Positions 6,029 to 11,773 of a stretch of 11,773 bases of DNA are shown here, piece after piece. Source of the DNA: an uncultured Slackia sp. (lineage in GTDB: Bacteria > Actinomycetota > Coriobacteriia > Coriobacteriales > Eggerthellaceae); the NCBI GenBank assembly GCA_937895975.1, contig CALBLG010000236.1:1-11773 (forward strand), read 5' to 3'. Each line of letters opens with the position of its first letter. Position 1 is the stretch's first letter. A program made the position numbers and the translations under genes. Under the pieces are notes generated by a model, which worked only from the letters and a program-made list of their open reading frames with translations, was not told where the DNA came from and did not search any database.

Positions 6029-7243
6029 TTATTCGGTTTTCTTCTTGCGCTGATACGACGAGGGGCATCGATACTCGTGCACCTCGAGCGCATCCATGAT
6101 TTGGTCTGACCATTCGTCAAACGGCAGGTCGGCCTCGGCCTCGTAGACGTCGCGCAGCTTCGCGTGCGTTTCGGGCGCGCGAGGCATGAACAGCGTGCAG
6201 CAATCCGCGGCATCTTGGCTGGAGATTTCGAACGTGCCCAATTTCTTGGCGTCTTCGATGATCTCGAGTTTGTCGCAGCCAATCAGCGGACGGAAGATCT
6301 GCATCTTCGTCGAGTCGCTGGTAGCGGCCAAGTTGTCGAGCGTCTGCGACGCCACCTGACCCAAGCTTTCGCCCGTGACCAAGGCTTTCGCCCCTTCGCG
6401 GCGCGCAATGCGCTCGGCGATGCGCATCATGAAGCGGCGATAGATGATGATGCGCAGCGCCGGCGGCACGCGCATGGCGATTTCGCGCTGATAGTCGCCG
6501 AACGGCACCACGAACATCTTCGCCACGCCGCCGAATTCCTCGAGCACGTGGCAAATGTCATCGGCCAGGTATTCCGAAGTCGAAGACGTTTGCGGACGCC
6601 CCGAGAAATGCACGGCCAGGCACGTCGCGCCGCGCCGCGCCATGCGCCACATGGCCACCGGCGAATCGATGCCCGACGACAGCAGGCACACCACTTTGCC
6701 CGCCGTGCCGACCGGCAAGCCGCCCACGCCGCGAATGCTCTGCGCATACACATACGCCATGCCTTGCACCACCTCGACGTGCACTTCCACGTCGGCGCCT
6801 TTCATCTTCACCTTTTTGTCGGGGAACAGCCCGCACAGATGCTCGCCGACAATTTGGTTGATTTGCATGGAATCGACGGGGAAATCGGTGTGGTTGCGGC
6901 GGCCGACGACCTTCCACGTGAAGAAATCGCCCGCCTCGCCGAGTGCCTGGTGCGCGGCCTCGCAGATGTCGTCCATATTGCGCTCGCATGCGAAACCGCA
7001 GCTCACGCGAGCCACGCCCGGCACACGCGCGATAAGCTCGGCGGCTTTTGCAGGGGCATCGGCGCTCGCGGCCGTATCGTAGACGACCAGCACGCGGCCC
7101 GAAATGCGCGTGATCTCATGCACGGGGGCATCTTCGAGCAATGCCTCGAGGTTGTGCATCAGGCGCTTCTCGAACGTCGCGCGGTTGTGGCCCTTCAGGC
7201 CAAGCTCGTGATAGTGCACGAGCGTGATTCGCTGGAAATGCAT
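6029..7243 (-). CDS. thiI: tRNA 4-thiouridine sulfurtransferase ThiI, short form
   Basis: 404 residues. ThiI adenylates U8 of tRNA and transfers sulfur to make 4-thiouridine; in some bacteria it also serves thiamine thiazole synthesis. Order: N-terminal ferredoxin-like and THUMP region (~1-170), then the PP-loop ATPase domain with LLSSGIDSPVA (187-197), GESLGQVASQT (291-301) and CCTLFMPRAPETHA (348-361). It ends without a rhodanese domain, like the Bacillus type and unlike the ~480-residue E. coli protein. The PP-loop reads SSGIDS where SGGxDS is usual. The ATG at 7243 has AAGGAAG about 8 nt upstream and gives the expected N-terminus; a longer reading to 7300 would overlap the preceding terminator. 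It stands alone between two intrinsic terminators; no clear promoter was identified in the 60 bp before it. Confidence 0.94.
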   Translation of the reverse strand: MHFQRITLVHYHELGLKGHNRATFEKRLMHNLEALLEDAPVHEITRISGRVLVVYDTAASADAPAKAAELIARVPGVARVSCGFACERNMDDICEAAHQALGEAGDFFTWKVVGRRNHTDFPVDSMQINQIVGEHLCGLFPDKKVKMKGADVEVHVEVVQGMAYVYAQSIRGVGGLPVGTAGKVVCLLSSGIDSPVAMWRMARRGATCLAVHFSGRPQTSSTSEYLADDICHVLEEFGGVAKMFVVPFGDYQREIAMRVPPALRIIIYRRFMMRIAERIARREGAKALVTGESLGQVASQTLDNLAATSDSTKMQIFRPLIGCDKLEIIEDAKKLGTFEISSQDAADCCTLFMPRAPETHAKLRDVYEAEADLPFDEWSDQIMDALEVHEYRCPSSYQRKKKTE

Positions 7244-7302
7244 GGCGGTTGCTTCCTTCTTCAAACACGGGACGCAGCGGCAAGCGTTCGCCCCAAACAA
7301 GC

Positions 7303-7329
7303 AAAAAGCCCTCTTCGAAGGAAGAGGGC
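7303..7329 (-). terminator. Intrinsic terminator of the mihF-gmk-rpoZ unit
   Basis: On the minus strand a perfect 9-bp stem (7329-7321 with 7316-7308, GCCCTCTTC/GAAGAGGGC) with a 4-nt loop is followed directly by TTTTT (7307-7303), 33 bp after the rpoZ stop. Confidence 0.93.
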
Positions 7330-7362
7330 CCGTTTCGCATGTGCGCAGGCGCGCACGGGCGT

Positions 7363-7623
7363 TTAGTGCTCTTTGATGTCGATCGTCTCGGGGTCGTAAG
7401 ACACCTCGCCGCGGGCGATTTCGGCGAAGGCCATAGAAAGCGGCTTCACGTGGTTCGCTTTGGCGATTTCAACGGCGCTGGACAGCTGAATGGCGCGATC
7501 GCGCTGGCCACGCATCATGTCGTTGATGTCGTGGGCGCGCTTGGACGCCAAAGCGCACAGCAGGAAACGGTCGTTGTCGGTTTCGTCGAGCAGGACGTCG
7601 ATTTCAGGATCGATAATGCTCAT
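7363..7623 (-). CDS. rpoZ: DNA-directed RNA polymerase omega subunit
   Basis: 86 residues. Omega helps fold beta' and assemble RNA polymerase. The family region is DNDRFLLCALASKRAHDIND (16-35), followed by QLSSAVEIAKANHVKPLSMA (46-65) and a conserved GEV near 72-74. The ATG at 7623 begins 3 nt after the gmk stop, and its ribosome-binding site GAGGAA lies inside the last gmk codons, which implies coupling. gmk-rpoZ is a conserved pair in Actinobacteria and Firmicutes. Confidence 0.93.
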   Translation of the reverse strand: MSIIDPEIDVLLDETDNDRFLLCALASKRAHDINDMMRGQRDRAIQLSSAVEIAKANHVKPLSMAFAEIARGEVSYDPETIDIKEH

Positions 7624-7626
7624 TGT

Positions 7627-8202
7627 CTATTCCTCGCTCATCTTGGCTTGGCTCTCGATGTATGCGACCACTTCGTCGACGCATGTTTCGAGATCATCGT
7701 TCACGAATAGCTTATCATACTCCATTTTGCGCGAAAGCTCCACCTGCGCGTTTTTCATGCGCACGGCGATGCTTTCTTCGGAGTCGGTGCCGCGGCCGCG
7801 CAAGCGGCTTTCGAGCACTTCAAGCGACGGGGGCTCGATAAACACGAGATGCGCTTCGGGAATCTGTTCACGAATTTGGAATGCGCCCTGCACGTCAATC
7901 TCGAGCAGCACCTGGCCGCCTTTGGCTATATGCTCCTCGACGCGTGCGCGCGGGGTTCCGTAACGATGCTCGTGAACGTTCGCCCATTCAAGCAAGCCGC
8001 CCGTTTCAACCAAGTGGTCGAATTCGGCGTCGTCGACGAAGAAGTAGTGCACGCCGTCGATTTCGCCTTCGCGCGGGGCGCGCGTGGTGTCGGAAACCGA
8101 CAGCCACGCATCGGGCACGCGCTCAAGAATCTTCTTGACAAGCGTGCCCTTACCCGCGCCGGACGGCCCGGACAAAACGAAGAGGTTGCCCTTTCGCTGC
8201 AT
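7627..8202 (-). CDS. gmk: Guanylate kinase
   Basis: 191 residues, normal length. The enzyme phosphorylates GMP to GDP with ATP in the cytoplasm. Motifs: P-loop GPSGAGKGT (12-20); GMP-binding SVSDTTRAPREGE (35-47) and YGTP (81-84); EIDVQG (101-106); LID region with RLRGRGTDSEESI (133-145). The ATG at 8202 has GGAGGG 8 nt upstream. It follows mihF by 26 bp and overlaps the rpoZ translation signal, so the three genes are probably one transcript. Confidence 0.96.
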   Translation of the reverse strand: MQRKGNLFVLSGPSGAGKGTLVKKILERVPDAWLSVSDTTRAPREGEIDGVHYFFVDDAEFDHLVETGGLLEWANVHEHRYGTPRARVEEHIAKGGQVLLEIDVQGAFQIREQIPEAHLVFIEPPSLEVLESRLRGRGTDSEESIAVRMKNAQVELSRKMEYDKLFVNDDLETCVDEVVAYIESQAKMSEE

Positions 8203-8228
8203 TGCCTTGGCCCTCCTTCGAATCTCGA

Positions 8229-8537
8229 TTAAGCGAGGCGCTCGAGCAGAGCGGCTTCCTGACGCTCGCCAAGGCCCTTGAGGCGACGGCTTTCGGCAAT
8301 CTTGAGCTCGCCCATGATCTTCTCGGCCTTGGCCTTGCCGTAACCAGGCAACGTCTCGATGAGCGTGGAGACCTTCATGCGGCCCACGATGGGGTCGTCT
8401 TTCATGGCCAAAACGTCCTGCAGCGACAGCTTTCCGCTCTTGAGGTCGTCACGAACCTGCGCACGCTTGATACGAGCAGCCTTCGCCTTCTCGAGCGCGG
8501 CCTGGCGCTCTTCAGCACTCAATTGGGGGATAGCCAT
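8229..8537 (-). CDS. mihF: Actinobacterial integration host factor (mIHF)
   Basis: 102 residues. It is highly basic in its first half, with a long helical N-terminus (~5-35) and a helix-hairpin-helix-like DNA-binding core SLQDVLAMKDDPIVGRMKVS (38-57) and LPGYGKAKAEKIM (63-75). This matches the mycobacterial/streptomycete mIHF family, a nucleoid-associated protein unrelated to proteobacterial IHF alpha/beta that bends DNA and supports phage L5 integration in mycobacteria. Location directly before gmk and rpoZ, and after pyrF, is the conserved actinobacterial order and strengthens the call. The ATG at 8537 has AAGGAG 10 nt upstream. A good promoter lies at 8589-8616. Confidence 0.93.
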   Translation of the reverse strand: MAIPQLSAEERQAALEKAKAARIKRAQVRDDLKSGKLSLQDVLAMKDDPIVGRMKVSTLIETLPGYGKAKAEKIMGELKIAESRRLKGLGERQEAALLERLA

Positions 8538-8557
8538 ACGTTGTTCACTCCTTCAAT

Positions 8558-8579
8558 AAAAACCCGCCCTTGATGGCGG
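8558..8579 (-). promoter_or_regulatory. GC hairpin plus U-tract in the mihF leader
   Basis: On the minus strand CCGCC (8579-8575) pairs with GGCGG (8568-8564) around a 6-nt loop, then G and TTTTT (8562-8558). It has the shape of a small terminator or attenuator but sits at the very 5' end of the predicted mihF transcript, just before the ribosome-binding site. Confidence 0.45.
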
Positions 8580-8588
8580 CGATTCGGG

Positions 8589-8616
8589 ATAATAGCACAT
8601 CCATCAGCCGTTTCAA
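8589..8616 (-). promoter_or_regulatory. Promoter of mihF-gmk-rpoZ
   Basis: The minus strand has TTGAAA (8616-8611), a 16-bp spacer and TATTAT (8594-8589), with an extended -10 TGC directly before it. Predicted start is about 8582-8584, giving a leader of about 45 nt. Confidence 0.75.
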
Positions 8617-8655
8617 CAAATCGCCACCTGTTTGGGCAATTCGCGTGATTTTCAC

Positions 8656-8698
8656 CATGAAATGGCAACATCTACGGCTCTGACCTGTGCATTTCATG
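8656..8698. repeat. Spaced inverted repeat upstream of the mihF promoter
   Basis: CATGAAATG (8656-8664) and CATTTCATG (8690-8698) are perfect 9-bp inverted copies separated by 25 bp, in the gap between pyrF and mihF. Centre-to-centre distance is 34 bp, about three helical turns. It could be an operator for a dimeric regulator or a weak hairpin. No intrinsic terminator with a U-tract was seen after pyrF in this gap. Confidence 0.45.
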
Positions 8699-8763
8699 AA
8701 GGAAAGCGGCCTGCGCCGGAGAGGCCTAGCTCCCTTAAGGGGAATCGGGGCCCATAGGTCGAA

Positions 8764-9474
8764 CTACAGCTCGGCGGCGATGGCCTCGAACGCGGCTACC
8801 GGGTCGTCGGCCTGCGTGATGGGACGGCCCACCACGATGTGCGACGCGCCCGCGTCGAATGCGGCCTTCGGCGTTGCCACGCGGCTTTGGTCGCCCAGCG
8901 CGGCGCCGGCCGGACGCACGCCAGGGGTCACGATAAGGGCATCGGGGCCCAGCACTTCGCGCAGCATGGCGGCTTCCTGCGGGGACGCCACCACGCCGGA
9001 AAGGCCCGCTTCGGCGGCGCACTTCGCGAGCGTCTTCACCTGGTCGGTGAGTTCGCGCGTGACGCCCGTAGCGGCCAGCGTTTCGGCATTCATGCTGGTG
9101 AGCACCGTGATGGCCAGCGTCGCCGTGTCGCAGCCGGCGTTGTCCACGGCGTTTTGCGCGGCCTCCATCATGGGAATGCCGCCCACGGCGTGCATGGTTA
9201 TCATGTCGGCGCCGGCTTCCACGGCCGACGCGGCAGCGCCCGCGACCTGATGCGGAATATCGTGGCACTTAAGGTCGAGGAACACCTTGTAGCCCAGAAG
9301 CTTGAAGATTTCCACGATGGCCGGGCCTTCGGAATAGTACAGCGTCATGCCGATTTTCAGCCATTTGGCCTTGCCCTGCAGCGCGACGGCGATATCGAGC
9401 GCCTTGGCGCGCGGGCAGTCGAGCGCCACGATAACGCGGTCGGCGCGGGGAATGCTTTCGAATGCTGCTAGCAT
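8764..9474 (-). CDS. pyrF: Orotidine 5'-phosphate decarboxylase, type 1
   Basis: 236 residues. PyrF decarboxylates OMP to UMP, the last step of UMP synthesis. The catalytic tetrad region is FLDLKCHDIPHQV (65-77), with Asp67, Lys69 and Asp72. Further family motifs are VALDCP (16-21), KIGMTLY (40-46), VTPGVRP (182-188) and VVGRPIT (214-220). The length and DxKxxD pattern indicate the short type 1 enzyme; many other Actinobacteria carry a longer type 2 form. The ATG at 9474 overlaps the end of pyrD by 7 bp, and GGAGGG lies 6 nt upstream, so translation is probably coupled to pyrD. Confidence 0.96.
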   Translation of the reverse strand: MLAAFESIPRADRVIVALDCPRAKALDIAVALQGKAKWLKIGMTLYYSEGPAIVEIFKLLGYKVFLDLKCHDIPHQVAGAAASAVEAGADMITMHAVGGIPMMEAAQNAVDNAGCDTATLAITVLTSMNAETLAATGVTRELTDQVKTLAKCAAEAGLSGVVASPQEAAMLREVLGPDALIVTPGVRPAGAALGDQSRVATPKAAFDAGASHIVVGRPITQADDPVAAFEAIAAEL

Positions 9475-10382
9475 TGCAGCCCTCCAATCAAATCGTTCAC
9501 ATCGTCGACGCCCTGCTGCTCGCAGTACGCCTGGATGCCGTCAATCACTTCGTCGACGGCATGGGGATTGGTGAAGTTCGCGGTGCCCACGGCCACGGCG
9601 GTTGCGCCGGCCAGCATGAATTCCACGGCATCGGTGCCGGTCGAGATGCCGCCCATGCCCAGAATGGGGACCTTCACCGCATTATGGCACTGCCACACCA
9701 TGCGCAGCGCGACAGGCTTCACGGCCGGACCGGAAAGGCCGCCCACCACGCGAGCGAGCACCGGCTTGCGCGTGCGGGCGTCGATGGCCATGCCCAGAAG
9801 CGTGTTGATAAGCGAGATGGCGTCGGCTCCGGAAGCTTCGGCCGCCTTCGCGATTTCGGTAATGTCGGTGACGTTGGGCGTGAGCTTCACGATCATGGGC
9901 TTGGTGGCCGCCGCGCGGCATGCCGAAACCACCTTCTCGACGCTAGGCACGTGCGTGCCGAACGTCAAGCCGCCTGCATCGACGTTCGGGCATGAGATGT
10001 TGATCTCGTAGGCATCGGCCTGGCCGTCGGCCTCAAGCGCCTCGACCACGGCCACGTATTCCTCCAGGCTGTGGCCCGATACGTTCACGATAGCCGGCAC
10101 GCCTTGGGCCTTCAGCCACGGAAGGTCGACCTCGCACAAGTGCTTCACGCCGGGGTTCTGCAGCCCGATGGAGTTCAACATGCCCGAAGGAGTTTCGGCG
10201 ATGCGCGGGGAGTCGTTGCCTTCCCAACCGTTCAGCGACACGCCTTTCGTGGTGACGGCGCCCATGCGGGCTACATCGACGAAATCGGAATACTCGCGGC
10301 CGGCGGCGAACGTGCCGCTGGCGTCGGTCACGGGGTTGGCCATAACCAGGCCGCCCAGGTTCACCTGCATGTTCACGGCCAT
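9468..10382 (-). CDS. pyrD: Dihydroorotate dehydrogenase, class 1B catalytic subunit
   Basis: 304 residues. It oxidises dihydroorotate to orotate on FMN. Key parts: TTKGVS (45-50) with the FMN/substrate Lys, NSIGLQNPG (70-78), the active-site loop NISCPNV with catalytic Cys131 (cysteine marks class 1, serine class 2), and the phosphate-binding ILGMGGI (240-246). The adjoining pyrK shows it is the NAD-linked class 1B heterotetramer. The start is taken as ATG at 10382, which overlaps the pyrK stop as TAATG. GTG at 10388 is nearly as good, because AAGGAG is 5 nt before it and 11 nt before the ATG. Confidence 0.95.
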   Translation of the reverse strand: MAVNMQVNLGGLVMANPVTDASGTFAAGREYSDFVDVARMGAVTTKGVSLNGWEGNDSPRIAETPSGMLNSIGLQNPGVKHLCEVDLPWLKAQGVPAIVNVSGHSLEEYVAVVEALEADGQADAYEINISCPNVDAGGLTFGTHVPSVEKVVSACRAAATKPMIVKLTPNVTDITEIAKAAEASGADAISLINTLLGMAIDARTRKPVLARVVGGLSGPAVKPVALRMVWQCHNAVKVPILGMGGISTGTDAVEFMLAGATAVAVGTANFTNPHAVDEVIDGIQAYCEQQGVDDVNDLIGGLQC

Positions 10383-11179
10383 TACCACACCAGCTCCTTC
10401 GCATTGAACACCGGGCCGTCAACGCACGAGCGGCGCTTGCCGGCTTGGGTCTCCACCACGCACGACAGGCACGCGCCCACGCCGCACGCCATGCGCTTTT
10501 CCATGGACACCCAGCATTCGACGCCCACATCGGCGGCGATGCCCGCCACGGCGCGCATGAGGGGCGCGGGACCGCAGCAATACACATTGGCATAGCCGCC
10601 CTGGGCCAAGGCCTCGCGCACCGGTTCGGTGCAGAAGCCCGCGTGGCCGAGCGACCCGTCGTCGGTAGCGATGACGGGATCGCGGCCAAGCAGCTTGGCG
10701 TAGTCGGCACGCGTCACCAGCATGTCGGAAGTTTGCGCGCCCAGCACCACGTCGAAGTCGCGCCCTTCGGCGGCGAGCTGCTGCGCGAACATGAACAAGG
10801 GCGCAGCGCCCACGCCGCCGCCCACGATGAGGCTTTTGCCCTCGTGCGTCTGCCAGCCATGACCGAGCGGCGCGATGACCGAGCATTCGGCGCCGGGCTC
10901 GACTTCGGTCAAATACGCCGTGCCCTCGCCCACCGTTTGGTAGATGATGTCGATGGAGCCGTCTTCGCGGGCATCGTAGACCGAAAACGGGCGACGCAAG
11001 ATATGCGCGCCGAAGCCCGGCAGCAGCATGTGCACGAATTGGCCAGGACATATGGCCGCAGCCGTTTTGGGCGCAGCCAGCGTGATTTTATACAGGCGCG
11101 GGCCCACATACGCATTCGAGATGACGCGCGCGCGTTCCTCGAATGCCTTGGCGCCGTCGCGCGCTTCGCTTTCACACAT
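10382..11179 (-). CDS. pyrK: Dihydroorotate dehydrogenase electron-transfer subunit
   Basis: 265 residues. PyrK passes electrons from the FMN of PyrD through a [2Fe-2S] cluster and FAD to NAD+. Order: FAD-binding barrel with RRPFSVYD (62-69), nucleotide-binding domain with GGGVGAAPL (120-128) and YCCGPAPLM (200-208), then the C-terminal cluster with Cys232, 237, 240 and 252 (spacing x4, x2, x11), the usual PyrK arrangement. The ATG at 11179 has AAGGA 5 nt upstream. The stop shares a base with the pyrD ATG. The cluster order pyrC-pyrK-pyrD-pyrF fits a pyrimidine operon. Confidence 0.95.
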   Translation of the reverse strand: MCESEARDGAKAFEERARVISNAYVGPRLYKITLAAPKTAAAICPGQFVHMLLPGFGAHILRRPFSVYDAREDGSIDIIYQTVGEGTAYLTEVEPGAECSVIAPLGHGWQTHEGKSLIVGGGVGAAPLFMFAQQLAAEGRDFDVVLGAQTSDMLVTRADYAKLLGRDPVIATDDGSLGHAGFCTEPVREALAQGGYANVYCCGPAPLMRAVAGIAADVGVECWVSMEKRMACGVGACLSCVVETQAGKRRSCVDGPVFNAKELVW

Positions 11180-11207
11180 AAAAATCCTTCAGTACTTGAA
11201 ACAGATG

Positions 11208-11237
11208 AAGGCAAAGGCCGCTTGGGGCCTTTGCCTT
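11208..11237 (-). terminator. 12-bp perfect hairpin between pyrC and pyrK
   Basis: Arms 11237-11226 and 11219-11208 are fully complementary (AAGGCAAAGGCC/GGCCTTTGCCTT) with a 6-nt loop. On the minus strand the tail is CATCTGTTTC, only moderately U-rich. It lies 53 bp after the pyrC stop and 28 bp before pyrK. It may be a partial terminator or an RNA-stability element inside the operon. No promoter for pyrK was recognised after it. Confidence 0.6.
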
Positions 11238-11289
11238 GGACGATCGGAAACGCGTCAAACGCTCTGAGCATTTAACACGTTCGGGAGCG

Positions 11290-11773
11290 CTACTCGACGA
11301 TTTCGCCGTTGCGCAGCGTTGCTTGGCCGCCGACGAACACGTCGGTCGCACGGCCCCTCAGCGCAGCGCCGATAAAGCCCGAGTTGTGCGCCTTCGAACA
11401 GAAATCGTCTTCGGCGACGGTCCATTCGACGGCCGGATCGAACACCGTGATGTCGGCCACGCTGCCCTCGGCGATTTTCACGGGCTCCAGGCCCAAAATC
11501 TCGCGCGGGCCAACTGCCATGAGATCGACCATATCGGCGTAATCGATGGTTCCGGGCGCCACGAGATTCGTAAGCACCAGGGCCAAGCTGGTTTCCAAGC
11601 CCGTCATGCCGAATGGAGCGAGCTCGAACTCGCGAGCCTTCTCCCAAGCGGCGTGCGGCGCATGGTCGGTGACGATCGCGTCGACCGTGCCGTCCTTGAT
11701 GCCCTCGACCAGAGCGGCAGCATCGGCGGCCGTGCGCAGCGGCGGGGTCACCTTGGGGGTCGTCTCATACGCA
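11290..11773 (-). CDS. pyrC: Dihydroorotase, C-terminal part
   Basis: 160 C-terminal residues are visible; the gene runs off the right edge. The open frame continues upstream of the internal GTG (Val) at 11751, so that is not the start. PyrC cyclises carbamoyl-aspartate to dihydroorotate. The fragment has PPLR (10-13) and TDHAPHA (35-41), containing the metal/catalytic Asp36 of the amidohydrolase family, then GMTGLET and the usual C-terminal NPREILGL-like segment (here AVGPREILGLEPVKIAEG) and DITVFDP. About 265 residues would be missing, judging from class I dihydroorotases of ~425. Confidence 0.94.
   Translation of the reverse strand, partial: AYETTPKVTPPLRTAADAAALVEGIKDGTVDAIVTDHAPHAAWEKAREFELAPFGMTGLETSLALVLTNLVAPGTIDYADMVDLMAVGPREILGLEPVKIAEGSVADITVFDPAVEWTVAEDDFCSKAHNSGFIGAALRGRATDVFVGGQATLRNGEIVE

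Noticed and set aside
6164..7366. 400-codon plus-strand open frame opposite thiI
   Set aside because: Composition is extreme in His, Arg and Ala, it lies entirely antisense to a well-supported gene, and it shows no recognisable domain; typical shadow frame of GC-rich DNA.
1..11773. CRISPR array, insertion sequence, prophage or tRNA gene
   Set aside because: No regularly spaced direct repeats, transposase or integrase motifs, or tRNA T-arm sequences were found on either strand.

Overview
The window is GC-rich and gene-dense. It carries a housekeeping segment of an actinobacterial chromosome, most likely from the class Coriobacteriia (Eggerthella/Gordonibacter-like); the exact genus is an inference. 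Two things support this. The pyr - mihF - gmk - rpoZ gene order, including the actinobacterial integration host factor, is an actinobacterial signature. The comEA - comEC - holA - rpsT - lepA order is also shared with Gram-positive bacteria. Almost everything lies on the minus strand, so transcription runs from high to low coordinates; engB is the only plus-strand gene.

Layout in minus-strand transcription order. (1) 11773-8764: pyrimidine synthesis, with the 3' part of pyrC (dihydroorotase), pyrK and pyrD (the two subunits of an NAD-linked class 1B dihydroorotate dehydrogenase) and pyrF (OMP decarboxylase). pyrK, pyrD and pyrF overlap and are probably translationally coupled. (2) 8616-7303: mihF, gmk and rpoZ behind a good promoter and ending in a strong intrinsic terminator; gmk continues nucleotide metabolism towards GDP. 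(3) 7243-5943: thiI, single, with its own terminator. (4) 5829-1877: comEA, comEC and holA, i.e. DNA-uptake proteins plus the DNA polymerase III delta subunit. (5) 1620-1876: a non-coding gap between convergent genes with two very long perfect hairpins. (6) 1005-1619: engB on the plus strand. (7) 686-1004: divergent promoter region with a strong rpsT promoter and a leader of about 190 nt. (8) 685-1: rpsT with an unusual C-terminal extension, then the first 27 codons of lepA.

The most striking signal is in the gap at 1620-1876. Two hairpins, with stems of 22 and 31 bp and unrelated outer stem sequences, carry exactly the same 20-nt loop in opposite orientations. Close to the loop the stems differ by paired changes that keep pairing. 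This looks like an element family with a conserved loop and a structure-conserved, sequence-variable stem. On one RNA strand the two loops are perfectly complementary. I cannot name this element.

No tRNA, rRNA, CRISPR array, insertion sequence or prophage gene was recognised.
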